A stretch of 8,297 nt of DNA from Christensenellaceae bacterium (GCA_017881705.1 JADGQP010000147.1:1-8297), one strand, 5' to 3'. Shown: positions 1 to 4,790, counted from the first letter of the stretch. A program made the numbers and translations. The notes: a model not told the origin generated them from the sequence alone.

Positions 1-180
1 ACCACACAAACAACCGCCGCTGGCGCGACTGCAACCGGCGTGAGCCAGGCTTTCCCAAAGCCCGTGATAACGCCCGCTACCGACGCGACCACTGGCGCGA
101 CGGCCACCAGCGGAACCGCTAATGGCGGCGCAAACGCGACCACCGGCGCGACCGTTACCGTGAATGAGGACGACGATTAA
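1..180 (+). CDS. C-terminal end of an unidentified protein with a low-complexity Ala/Thr/Gly tail (5' truncated)
   Basis: Frame 1 is open from the window edge to a TAA at 178-180, giving 59 residues with no start in view. The tail is almost entirely Ala, Thr and Gly, with imperfect repeats of the form (D/N)ATTGAT(A/V)T at residues 28-36 and 45-53 and a related piece at 4-12. A short less repetitive piece (VSQAFPKPVITP) lies at 14-25, and the end is acidic (NEDDD). Such disordered tails occur at the C-terminus of secreted or wall-associated Gram-positive proteins, for example class A penicillin-binding proteins, but no domain is visible and I do not name a function. The hairpin at 209-240 follows about 30 nt after the stop, which supports this as a genuine gene end. 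I am fairly sure it is coding and unsure of its identity. Confidence 0.7.
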   Translation, partial: TTQTTAAGATATGVSQAFPKPVITPATDATTGATATSGTANGGANATTGATVTVNEDDD

Positions 181-208
181 AACACGGAATGGGAAAACAC
201 GAAATAAA

Positions 209-240
209 ACACCCCCGCGATTATTCATCCGCGGGGGTGT
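209..240. terminator. Bidirectional intrinsic terminator between the upstream gene and marR
   Basis: A perfect 11-bp stem (ACACCCCCGCG at 209-219 with its complement at 230-240) encloses a 10-nt loop. On the minus strand the stem is followed by TTTTATTTC, a good U-tract for the leftward marR gene. On the plus strand the tail (CGCTTTACTGTTTT) is weaker but would serve the gene ending at 180. It lies between two convergent stop codons. Confidence 0.85.
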
Positions 241-278
241 CGCTTTACTGTTTTGGTGTTCCGAACGGTCGGTTTCAA

Positions 279-761
279 TCAGGTTGAGCGCTTTTCTTTT
301 TGAAGCGTGGAACCCAGCACCGCATCGATGGTTTCCAGGCTGTCGTTAAGCGCCCGCAGGTCGCTCGTGCTTAAATCGGAGGCCCACTCGGCTACAAGAT
401 CGCGCATCTTTTTGCGAATTTTCTCCAGCTCGCCGATGCCGGACGGACAAACGGTGATGTTGACCATGCGGCGATCTTTTTCGTCCCGCTGACGTTCCAC
501 ATATTGCTCCCGAATTAACCGGTCGATCAGCGGGGTAATATTCGGCTTGGCAATGCCCAGGCGTCGGGAGATCTCGCTGACATTCATGGGCCCGTTATCG
601 TATAGCATGGCCATAACCTGCACGTGCGACAGGGGTATGTTGAACTCCCGCTGGATCACGTCCATATGCAGCAGACGCTTCCTGAATATCGGCAAAGCCT
701 GAAATAGATTGTGGGCAACGCTGTCTACCAACGCTTCGTTGGTTGTGTGTTTGCGAGGCAT
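279..761 (-). CDS. MarR-family winged helix-turn-helix transcriptional regulator
   Basis: This 160-residue protein has the usual MarR length and layout: N-terminal dimerisation helices (about 8-40), a winged helix-turn-helix (about 45-105) and C-terminal helices that return to the dimer interface (110-150). The HTH reads MNVSEISRRLGIAKPNITPL, and the wing carries the family signature DEKDRRMVNIT followed by the start of a long helix. MarR proteins bind palindromic operators as dimers and often repress their own gene and a divergent one; ligand and targets cannot be read here. The ATG at 761 is preceded by AAGGAGGTG about 5 nt upstream, so the start is secure. The gene is divergent from the ZorA-like operon, with a 250-bp shared control region, so control of that operon is plausible but inferred. 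An overlapping longer minus-strand frame (595-792) is a shadow. Confidence 0.93.
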   Translation of the reverse strand: MPRKHTTNEALVDSVAHNLFQALPIFRKRLLHMDVIQREFNIPLSHVQVMAMLYDNGPMNVSEISRRLGIAKPNITPLIDRLIREQYVERQRDEKDRRMVNITVCPSGIGELEKIRKKMRDLVAEWASDLSTSDLRALNDSLETIDAVLGSTLQKEKRST

Positions 762-818
762 ATCGACACCTCCTTAATTGCCGATGAAGCACAGATTGAT
801 AGTCTAAGAACTACTATT

Positions 819-832
819 ATAATAACCATTAT
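819..832. promoter_or_regulatory. Candidate MarR operator palindrome overlapping the marR -10 box
   Basis: ATAAT (819-823) and ATTAT (828-832) form an inverted repeat with a 4-bp centre, AACC. The repeat covers the proposed -10 element of marR, the position expected for autorepression. A second weaker pair, ATAGT (799-803) and ACTAT (813-817), lies just downstream. AT-rich palindromes of about this size are usual MarR sites, but they also arise by chance in AT-rich DNA. Confidence 0.4.
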
Positions 833-847
833 TTTGATAAAATGCAA
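819..847 (-). promoter_or_regulatory. Candidate sigma-A promoter of the marR gene
   Basis: Read on the minus strand, TTGCAT (842-847) is separated by exactly 17 nt from TATTAT (819-824), and AT-rich DNA surrounds both. This places the transcription start near 810, giving a leader of about 50 nt ahead of the strong ribosome binding site. A second -10-like TATAAT nearby has a 20-nt spacing and is less likely. Confidence 0.6.
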
Positions 848-940
848 GTATTATCTTTTATGATGACTTAGCGCGGCGACCCTGCTTCGACGGCAAAAAG
901 ATAAATCATTGCAAAAATTAGGTTGAAGGGATTTCGGAAG

Positions 941-969
941 TTTACAAGGTGTGAAAAAAGTGTTAAGAT
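941..969 (+). promoter_or_regulatory. Candidate sigma-A promoter of the ZorA-like operon
   Basis: TTTACA (941-946) and TAAGAT (964-969) are spaced by exactly 17 nt, putting the transcription start near 976 and leaving a leader of about 35 nt. It is the best-spaced pair in the region upstream of the operon. The -10 box is an imperfect match (TAAGAT against TATAAT). Confidence 0.55.
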
Positions 970-995
970 ATACATCACATGCAGGATATCCCGTA

Positions 996-1005
996 GGGGA
1001 GGTGA
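996..1005 (+). promoter_or_regulatory. Strong ribosome binding site that fixes a TTG start
   Basis: GGGGAGGTGA ends 6 nt before TTG at 1012. No in-frame ATG or GTG has a comparable site, so this sequence decides the start of the ZorA-like gene. Confidence 0.85.
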
Positions 1006-1011
1006 GCCAAT

Positions 1012-2316
1012 TTGAATGATTTTATCGCCCGATTGTCTTCCGGCGTCAGCGGTTCGTTCGTATACGTAGCCATCGCGTTGGTTACGCTGGCGGGGGTGCT
1101 GAAATGCATCTATCCCGTGTTTCGCAACAGCGCCTTGCTGAACCGTGCCATTATGAAGCTGGAGCGGACCGCGGCCAACGGCGAACGCCCCGTGTGGCGT
1201 GAGGCGCATTTTTTAGGACAGGCGTTGCGAGCCGAGTGGCAGCGCTTTTTACTCAACGCCGGTCAGCTGGATTTGCGCGGCATTCCCTGCAATACGCAGG
1301 AGTATATCAACGAAGATACCGTTATCTACAAACCCGGTCACGCACAGCTGGCGGAGCTGATTCCCGGGCTCTTGACCTCGCTGGGTATTCTAGGAACCTT
1401 TATGGGGCTGATGACGGGGCTTTCCAACCTGGACCTTACGGACGCTTCCAAAACCATCGCCAGTATCCCTACGTTGTTATCCGGCATGAAATTCGCCTTT
1501 GCCACGTCTGTGGCAGGCATTGTTTGCTCGCTGGCGTTCAACATGACCAACCGGCTCGTTGTCGGGCACGCGTTCAAGGCGCTGGATGCGTTTGACGAGG
1601 CGTTTTACGAGCTGGCAATGCCGCGCCCGCTGGATGCCGATGTGCAGATGATCTGCCAGAAACAGGACGATGGTACCAACCTGCAGCACGCCGCGGACCA
1701 GATCAGCAGCCAGATGGCGGGGGCGGTGGAAATGGCGGTAAGCCGCGCGGTTCATCCGCTTACCATGTCGCTGGATAACTTTATCCAAGGCACGTCGCGC
1801 GAGCAGACGGAGGGTGTGCAGCGGCTTGTAAATCAATTTGTTAAACAAATGAACCTCAGCATGAATGGGCAGTTTACCGCGCTGGCGGACACGCTGTCGC
1901 TGCTTAACCAAAACCAGGCGGTCACCCACCAAAACCTGCAGCGCACGCTCACGGTAGCGGAAACGCTGGTGGACGATATGAAGCGTTTGCAGTTGGAAGC
2001 AAGGCGCGGCGCATCCGGCACCGCCGACGTTGACGCGGCCGCACGGCAGGAAGAATTGCTTACGTTATTATCCCAAACGGCCCGCCAACAGGCGGCCAGC
2101 ACCGAGGCCATCCAAAAGGCGCAGGCCGAAACACTTGCGGTGTTTAAAGAACTGAACGCGAACCTGCTGCTTTACCGGCAGCCGACGAACGCTGCGCAAG
2201 CGGCCGGAACGCCGCACCGCACACATGAAACGATCGGCGCGCAATCGGCGCAAGAGGACGTTAAAACCCATGGTGTGAAAGGCCGTACGCTGGCCGAAAC
2301 CACGGAGGGCGCCTGA
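1012..2316 (+). CDS. ZorA-like MotA/TolQ/ExbB-family proton-channel subunit with a long cytoplasmic tail
   Basis: The 434-residue product is the ring-forming subunit of an ion-driven stator complex in the inner membrane. It has the three-helix layout of ExbB, TolQ and ZorA rather than the four helices of flagellar MotA: TM1 about 16-37, a cytoplasmic segment 38-113, TM2 about 114-138 and TM3 about 159-181. TM2 contains the family signature LTSLGILGTFMGL (121-133), and TM3 contains KFAFATSVAGI (160-170), with Thr and Ser residues at the positions that line the ion path in this family. From 182 to about 385 the protein is Gln- and Ala-rich and predicted helical or coiled, then a likely disordered end runs to 434. 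A long helical tail is characteristic of ZorA, where it projects into the cytoplasm, though ZorA proteins are usually longer. One base separates the stop from the MotB-like gene, implying co-translation. The TTG start is set by a strong ribosome binding site. Family membership is very likely; calling it a true Zorya component is not, because zorC, zorD and zorE are absent. Confidence 0.88.
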   Translation: MNDFIARLSSGVSGSFVYVAIALVTLAGVLKCIYPVFRNSALLNRAIMKLERTAANGERPVWREAHFLGQALRAEWQRFLLNAGQLDLRGIPCNTQEYINEDTVIYKPGHAQLAELIPGLLTSLGILGTFMGLMTGLSNLDLTDASKTIASIPTLLSGMKFAFATSVAGIVCSLAFNMTNRLVVGHAFKALDAFDEAFYELAMPRPLDADVQMICQKQDDGTNLQHAADQISSQMAGAVEMAVSRAVHPLTMSLDNFIQGTSREQTEGVQRLVNQFVKQMNLSMNGQFTALADTLSLLNQNQAVTHQNLQRTLTVAETLVDDMKRLQLEARRGASGTADVDAAARQEELLTLLSQTARQQAASTEAIQKAQAETLAVFKELNANLLLYRQPTNAAQAAGTPHRTHETIGAQSAQEDVKTHGVKGRTLAETTEGA

Positions 2317-2317
2317 T

Positions 2318-3310
2318 ATGCAGCGCAAGGCATACTCCCGCAGGCGCGCGGGCCGCGTAGACGCGGGCGCCTCGTGGATCTCCTATTCGGACATGATGGC
2401 GGCGCTGCTTCTGGTGTTCGTGCTGGTGCTGACCTACAGCGTATACCAGTATTTTGACATGCTGGAAAGCAAGACCGCCGAACTGAATACGCAGCAATCC
2501 CAGCTGTTAAGCAAACAAAACGACCTGGACAGCGCGCTTACGGCTCTCGACGAGCAAAAAGGCCTGCTGAGCGTACAAGCGGATACGCTCAACGCGCAGG
2601 AGGCGACAATCGCCGCGGCGAATGCGGAACTGCAGGACAAGGAAACCGCATTGGCCTCTGCACAAAGCCAGCTGAGCGGCGCGCAGGCGCTGCTGCAAAC
2701 CCAGCAGACGACCCTGCAGACACAACAGCAGAAGCTGGAGGATCTGGTGGGCGTACGTACGAAGATCATCCGCGATCTGAGCGCCGCCCTCACTTCCGCG
2801 AAACTGAAAGCCTCCGTGGACGCCAACACGGGCGATATTATGCTGGAAAGCTCCGTGTTTTTCGATGTGGGTAAGTACGATATCAAGCAGTCCGGCCAGG
2901 ACCTGCTTAATCAGTTCATACCGCTGTATCTTTCCGTTCTGTTTGCCGATAACAACAAGGATTATCTGGGCGAGATCATCATCGAGGGGCACACGGACAC
3001 GCAGGGAACCTACCTGAGCAACCTGGAACTGTCCCAGCAACGCGCGCTCAGTGTTGCTACCTACTGCCTGCAAATGTCGGGGTTGACCGCCCAGCAGCAA
3101 GAGCTGCTCCGCAAACTGCTGACCGCCAAAGGCCGCAGCTATTCCGACCCCGTTTACGCGGTGGACGGCACCGTGGACATGGACGCTTCCCGCCGGGTGG
3201 AGTTTAAATTCCGCCTGAAGGACAGCGAAATGATCGACGAAATGCGCGCGATCCTCTCCTCCGACGACGCTTCGCAGACGGATACCCAAACGACGAACGC
3301 CCAGCCCTGA
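2318..3310 (+). CDS. MotB/ZorB-like stator subunit: channel aspartate, coiled coil and OmpA-type peptidoglycan-binding domain
   Basis: The 330-residue protein pairs with the upstream channel subunit. A short basic cytoplasmic N-terminus (1-17) precedes one transmembrane helix (about 20-42) that starts WISYSDMMAALLLVF. Asp25 is at the position of the proton-carrying aspartate of MotB and ZorB. Residues about 48-145 are rich in Gln, Ala, Leu and Glu and should form a coiled coil, much longer than the linker in MotB or ZorB. Residues about 165-300 are an OmpA/MotB C-terminal domain: SSVFFDVGKYDI, then EGHTDTQGTYLSNLELSQQRA with the peptidoglycan-contacting Asp and Arg residues, then SRRVEFKF. 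The last 30 residues are acidic and Thr/Gln-rich. GGAGGG (2304-2309) lies 8 nt before the ATG, inside the end of the preceding gene. It is expected to anchor the motor to the cell wall. Flagellar MotB is unlikely because of the coiled coil, the three-helix partner and the lack of flagellar neighbours. Confidence 0.92.
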   Translation: MQRKAYSRRRAGRVDAGASWISYSDMMAALLLVFVLVLTYSVYQYFDMLESKTAELNTQQSQLLSKQNDLDSALTALDEQKGLLSVQADTLNAQEATIAAANAELQDKETALASAQSQLSGAQALLQTQQTTLQTQQQKLEDLVGVRTKIIRDLSAALTSAKLKASVDANTGDIMLESSVFFDVGKYDIKQSGQDLLNQFIPLYLSVLFADNNKDYLGEIIIEGHTDTQGTYLSNLELSQQRALSVATYCLQMSGLTAQQQELLRKLLTAKGRSYSDPVYAVDGTVDMDASRRVEFKFRLKDSEMIDEMRAILSSDDASQTDTQTTNAQP

Positions 3311-3328
3311 GCGGAAAGGCAGGAACCC

Positions 3329-3820
3329 TTGAGAGTTCTAAAAATCGTGATGATCGTAATGATCGCGCTGGTGCTGTTGGCGTTGGGCGTGGTAGGCTAT
3401 TTTTTCCTCACGGCCAAAGTCAGCGTTACCGCGAGCGGCGCACAGGGTCAACTGGCCAGCCAGAACACGGCGTTGTTCGATCAGCTGAAAACCCAGCTGG
3501 AAGAAAGCTCATTCCAAGGCACGCGCTTTTCTACGGACGCGCTTGGAAACGCCGAGGACTATGCGTTTATCACCTATACCGTACGACTTAGCAACCAATG
3601 CCTGGTGCCTGTCGACATGGTGGAGCTGCAGGTGGAGCCGGATGCCGGCGATGTTTTGCAAATCGGGGATACCGCTGTACATTCGCTTAAGTCGCGTTCC
3701 GTCGGGGACATCACCGCTACGATTTTGACTTCCAAAAACAATAACGCTGCGCGTGAAGTGATCGTTTCTTACTACGTATGGGGGGTCAGTTTCTCCATAC
3801 GGCAGGTTATAGGGGGATAA
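3329..3820 (+). CDS. Unrecognised small single-pass membrane protein, third gene of the stator operon
   Basis: I do not recognise this 163-residue protein. It begins with a short basic tip (MRVLK) and one hydrophobic helix (about 7-27), with no lipobox cysteine and no clear signal-peptidase site, so it is probably anchored by its N-terminus with the rest outside the membrane. Residues about 30-70 are Gln/Ser-rich and polar. Residues about 75-163 alternate in the way a beta sandwich does (FITYTVRLSN, VDMVELQVEP, EVIVSYYVWGV) and loosely resemble FxLYD/LEA-type domains that sit outside the membrane; that resemblance is only an impression. TTG at 3329 is preferred: AGGA (3321-3324) and GGAAAGG (3313-3319) precede it, and the next Met lies inside the membrane helix. 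It starts 18 nt after the MotB-like stop and ends just before the operon terminator, so it is almost certainly co-transcribed and may be a stator accessory or regulator. Confidence 0.8.
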   Translation: MRVLKIVMIVMIALVLLALGVVGYFFLTAKVSVTASGAQGQLASQNTALFDQLKTQLEESSFQGTRFSTDALGNAEDYAFITYTVRLSNQCLVPVDMVELQVEPDAGDVLQIGDTAVHSLKSRSVGDITATILTSKNNNAAREVIVSYYVWGVSFSIRQVIGG

Positions 3821-3842
3821 GGCGGCGGTGAAACGCCGGGGT

Positions 3843-3881
3843 TGGAGGAAGGAATGATTTCCTTCCTCCAGTTTTCTTTTT
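3843..3881 (+). terminator. Strong intrinsic terminator of the stator operon
   Basis: TGGAGGAAGGAA (3843-3854) pairs perfectly with 3859-3870 across a 4-nt loop. It is followed by GTTTTCTTTTT (3871-3881). It begins 22 nt after the stop of the third gene and marks the end of the operon. Confidence 0.95.
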
Positions 3882-3907
3882 CCCGTGAGGACGCGGGGAC
3901 AGGAAAC

Positions 3908-3927
3908 GTCGCACTTGTGGGTGCGAC
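3908..3927. repeat. Short hairpin repeat, apex CCACAA on the minus strand
   Basis: GTCGCAC (3908-3914) pairs with GTGCGAC (3921-3927) around a 6-nt loop. Read on the minus strand it closely resembles the hairpins in the tandem repeat at 4671-4744, which have CCACAG at the apex. It abuts the next hairpin at 3927. Confidence 0.6.
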
Positions 3928-3953
3928 CAAAGGGCTTTCCGCTCGCCCTTTGG
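3927..3953 (-). repeat. GAGCGGAAA-loop hairpin repeat, copy 1
   Basis: CCAAAGGGC (3927-3935) pairs with GCCCTTTGG (3945-3953). The loop, read on the minus strand, is GAGCGGAAA. The copy at 4084-4110 has the same stem; copies at 4006-4030 and 4645-4669 have the same loop on the plus strand but a different, equally complementary stem. The adjoining AACCTTCGGG matches, in reverse, the CCCGAAGGAT that precedes the plus-strand copies, so the repeat unit is longer than the hairpin. Confidence 0.75.
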
Positions 3954-3982
3954 AAACCTTCGGGGGCATGGTTCCCTATTAT

Positions 3983-3996
3983 GCACCCGCAGGTGC
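3983..3996 (+). repeat. CGCA-loop hairpin
   Basis: GCACC (3983-3987) pairs with GGTGC (3992-3996) around CGCA. The 3' side runs straight into CCGAAGGAT, the flank of the GAGCGGAAA-loop repeat. It belongs to a set of hairpins here that share a CRCA loop closed by CC/GG but differ in the rest of the stem. Confidence 0.5.
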
Positions 3997-4005
3997 CCGA
4001 AGGAT

Positions 4006-4030
4006 GCAGGGGCGAGCGGAAAGCCCCTGC
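4006..4030 (+). repeat. GAGCGGAAA-loop hairpin repeat, copy 2
   Basis: GCAGGGGC (4006-4013) pairs perfectly with GCCCCTGC (4023-4030) around the loop GAGCGGAAA (4014-4022). It is preceded by CCCGAAGGAT (3996-4005) and is identical through the hairpin to the copy at 4645-4669. Confidence 0.75.
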
Positions 4031-4048
4031 CCATGCCCGCAGGTATGG
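4031..4048 (+). repeat. CGCA-loop hairpin, second stem type
   Basis: CCATGCC (4031-4037) pairs with GGTATGG (4042-4048) around CGCA, including one G-U pair. It follows the preceding hairpin with no gap. Apart from the CC-CGCA-GG apex its stem differs from the one at 3983-3996. Confidence 0.5.
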
Positions 4049-4067
4049 CTTCCTACCCCGACGGGGA

Positions 4068-4083
4068 TGCGTCTGCGGACGCA
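4068..4083. repeat. TGCG/CGCA-loop hairpin
   Basis: TGCGTC (4068-4073) pairs perfectly with GACGCA (4078-4083). The loop is TGCG, which is CGCA on the minus strand. It directly abuts the hairpin starting at 4084, copying the arrangement at 3908-3953, where a short hairpin abuts a GAGCGGAAA-loop hairpin. Confidence 0.5.
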
Positions 4084-4110
4084 CCAAAGGGCTTTCCGCT
4101 CGCCCTTTGG
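4084..4110 (-). repeat. GAGCGGAAA-loop hairpin repeat, copy 3
   Basis: This is an exact copy of the hairpin at 3927-3953, and the following AAACCTTCGGG is also shared, so the two are a direct repeat about 157 bp apart. Confidence 0.78.
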
Positions 4111-4136
4111 AAACCTTCGGGTCATGCGCTCGGCAA

Positions 4137-4241
4137 GGGGTTGAAAGGCTCCCTCTCGGAGTACAGGATAGTCGTCCGCCGCTACCTGCGGGTAGCGCGG
4201 CCGACAAGCCTGTTCATCCTTCGAGGGAGCCTTTCAACCCT
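4137..4241 (+). repeat. Large structured hairpin element, copy A (possible ncRNA or miniature palindromic element)
   Basis: The outer arms GGGTTGAAAGGCTCCCTC (4138-4155) and 4223-4240 are perfectly complementary over 18 bp, with a G-U pair outside (4137/4241). The 67-nt inside folds on: ACAGG (4163-4167) with CCTGT (4209-4213), GTCG (4171-4174) with CGAC (4202-4205), CCG (4176-4178) with CGG (4198-4200), and CGCTACC (4180-4186) with GGTAGCG (4191-4197) around TGCG. A second copy lies in reverse at 4507-4607. I do not recognise it as a named RNA family. No promoter is evident, and no protein is encoded. It could be a folded RNA or a non-autonomous mobile palindrome. Confidence 0.75.
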
Positions 4242-4474
4242 ACAGCAACAGCTCACATGCGGAAGGAAAAAACGACTATTCAACAATTGGTTTATTACAT
4301 ACTTGCTCGCAAACAATAGAATTAAACAAAACGATTGTCGGTTTTCTAAAACAACTATATGGGTGGTGAGCATTTAAATAACAGGTTGGTTGATAAATAT
4401 GTGATCGTAATCAAAGTGGGAGATTTATAGTTGTTATTAATACTGAATATCGAATAATACATGATCGTACTTTT
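4242..4474. other. AT-rich island between the two structured elements, no gene seen
   Basis: This stretch is clearly richer in A and T than everything around it and has no credible open frame or ribosome binding site. It holds a perfect 10-bp inverted repeat, AACAACTATA (4350-4359) against 4426-4435, and a direct octamer TGATCGTA at 4402-4409 and 4462-4469. GTTTTCTAAAAC (4341-4352) is a small palindrome. It may be unrelated sequence trapped between repeats, or a decayed insertion. Confidence 0.5.
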
Positions 4475-4475
4475 A

Positions 4476-4504
4476 CCCCGTCGCCTGAATACCAGCAGGC
4501 GGGG
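4476..4504. repeat. GC-rich hairpin with a 3-nt bulge
   Basis: CCCCG (4476-4480) and CCTG (4484-4487) pair with CAGG (4496-4499) and CGGGG (4500-4504), leaving TCG bulged and an 8-nt loop. AAAA follows, and the large element at 4507 begins at once. Confidence 0.55.
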
Positions 4505-4506
4505 AA

Positions 4507-4607
4507 AACGCGAGGGGTCGCTCGTAGGATGGACAGGCTTGTCGGCCGCGCTGCCCGCAGGCTGCAGCGGACGACTATCCTGTACTCCGAGAGCAACCCC
4601 TCGCGTT
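4507..4607 (-). repeat. Large structured hairpin element, copy B, inverted relative to copy A
   Basis: Read on the minus strand, its 67-nt core (4524-4590) aligns without gaps to the core of copy A (4156-4222), with six differences. The outer arms (4507-4523 and 4591-4607) share little sequence with those of copy A, yet pair over 17 positions, with one G-U (C4519 with A4595 on the plus strand). In the apical stem an A-U pair of copy A is replaced by G-C, and a C-G pair becomes U-G. Both wobbles are pairs only when the element is read in this orientation, which points to a folded RNA strand. One apical pair is lost to an A-A mismatch. Confidence 0.75.
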
Positions 4608-4644
4608 CACGCCCCGCCGTGTATGAAGGCGACCCCCGAAGGAT

Positions 4645-4669
4645 GCAGGGGCGAGCGGAAAGCCCCTGC
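4645..4669 (+). repeat. GAGCGGAAA-loop hairpin repeat, copy 4
   Basis: The stem GCAGGGGC (4645-4652) with GCCCCTGC (4662-4669) and the loop GAGCGGAAA are identical to copy 2, as is the preceding CCCGAAGGAT (4635-4644). The tandem repeat starts 1 nt later. Confidence 0.75.
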
Positions 4670-4670
4670 T

Positions 4671-4744
4671 CGCACCCACAGGTGCGAAACCCCTGTGCCT
4701 CGCACCCACAGGTGCGAAACCTCTGTGCCTCGTGCCCACAGGCG
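4671..4744 (+). repeat. 30-bp tandem repeat, two full units and a diverged partial third
   Basis: Units at 4671-4700 and 4701-4730 differ at one base; a third begins at 4731 and breaks off after CGTGCCCACAGG. Each unit contains a hairpin, CGCACC and GGTGCG around CACA. In the third unit the stem has changed to GTGCC with GGCGC and still pairs, using a G-U. There are no unique spacers. Confidence 0.8.
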
Positions 4745-4756
4745 CCCGAAGGATGC

Positions 4757-4790
4757 AAAGGAGCGAGCGGAATCTTCCGCTCGCTCCTTT
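4757..4790. terminator. Long perfect hairpin downstream of RNase J, probable terminator and fifth member of the GAGCGG family
   Basis: AAAGGAGCGAGCGGAA (4757-4772) is perfectly complementary to 4775-4790. It contains the GAGCGGAA motif of the neighbouring hairpins, but here the loop sequence is paired with its own complement. It lies 54 nt beyond the RNase J stop. Its tail is TTTGCATCC on the minus strand and TTTTAGAAC on the plus strand, so termination is plausible but the U-tract is poor either way. The flanks CCGAA (4746-4750) and TTCGG (4798-4802) can extend the fold. Confidence 0.6.

Noticed and set aside
2507..3289. Minus-strand open frame of 260 codons opposite the MotB-like gene
   Set aside because: The plus strand carries clear MotB/OmpA motifs; the reverse frame is rich in Gln, Leu and Arg as expected of an antisense shadow.
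1012..3310. Flagellar MotA/MotB pair
   Set aside because: The channel protein has three helices and a long C-terminal tail, the partner has a coiled-coil spacer, and there is no flagellar or chemotaxis gene.
3842..4377. Overlapping open frames on both strands in the repeat region
   Set aside because: They follow the GC-rich repeats, overlap in several frames, repeat the same peptide fragments because the DNA repeats, and lack ribosome binding sites.
4671..4744. Possible CRISPR array
   Set aside because: Repeats are directly adjacent with no unique spacers, number only two and a fraction, and have no cas gene nearby.
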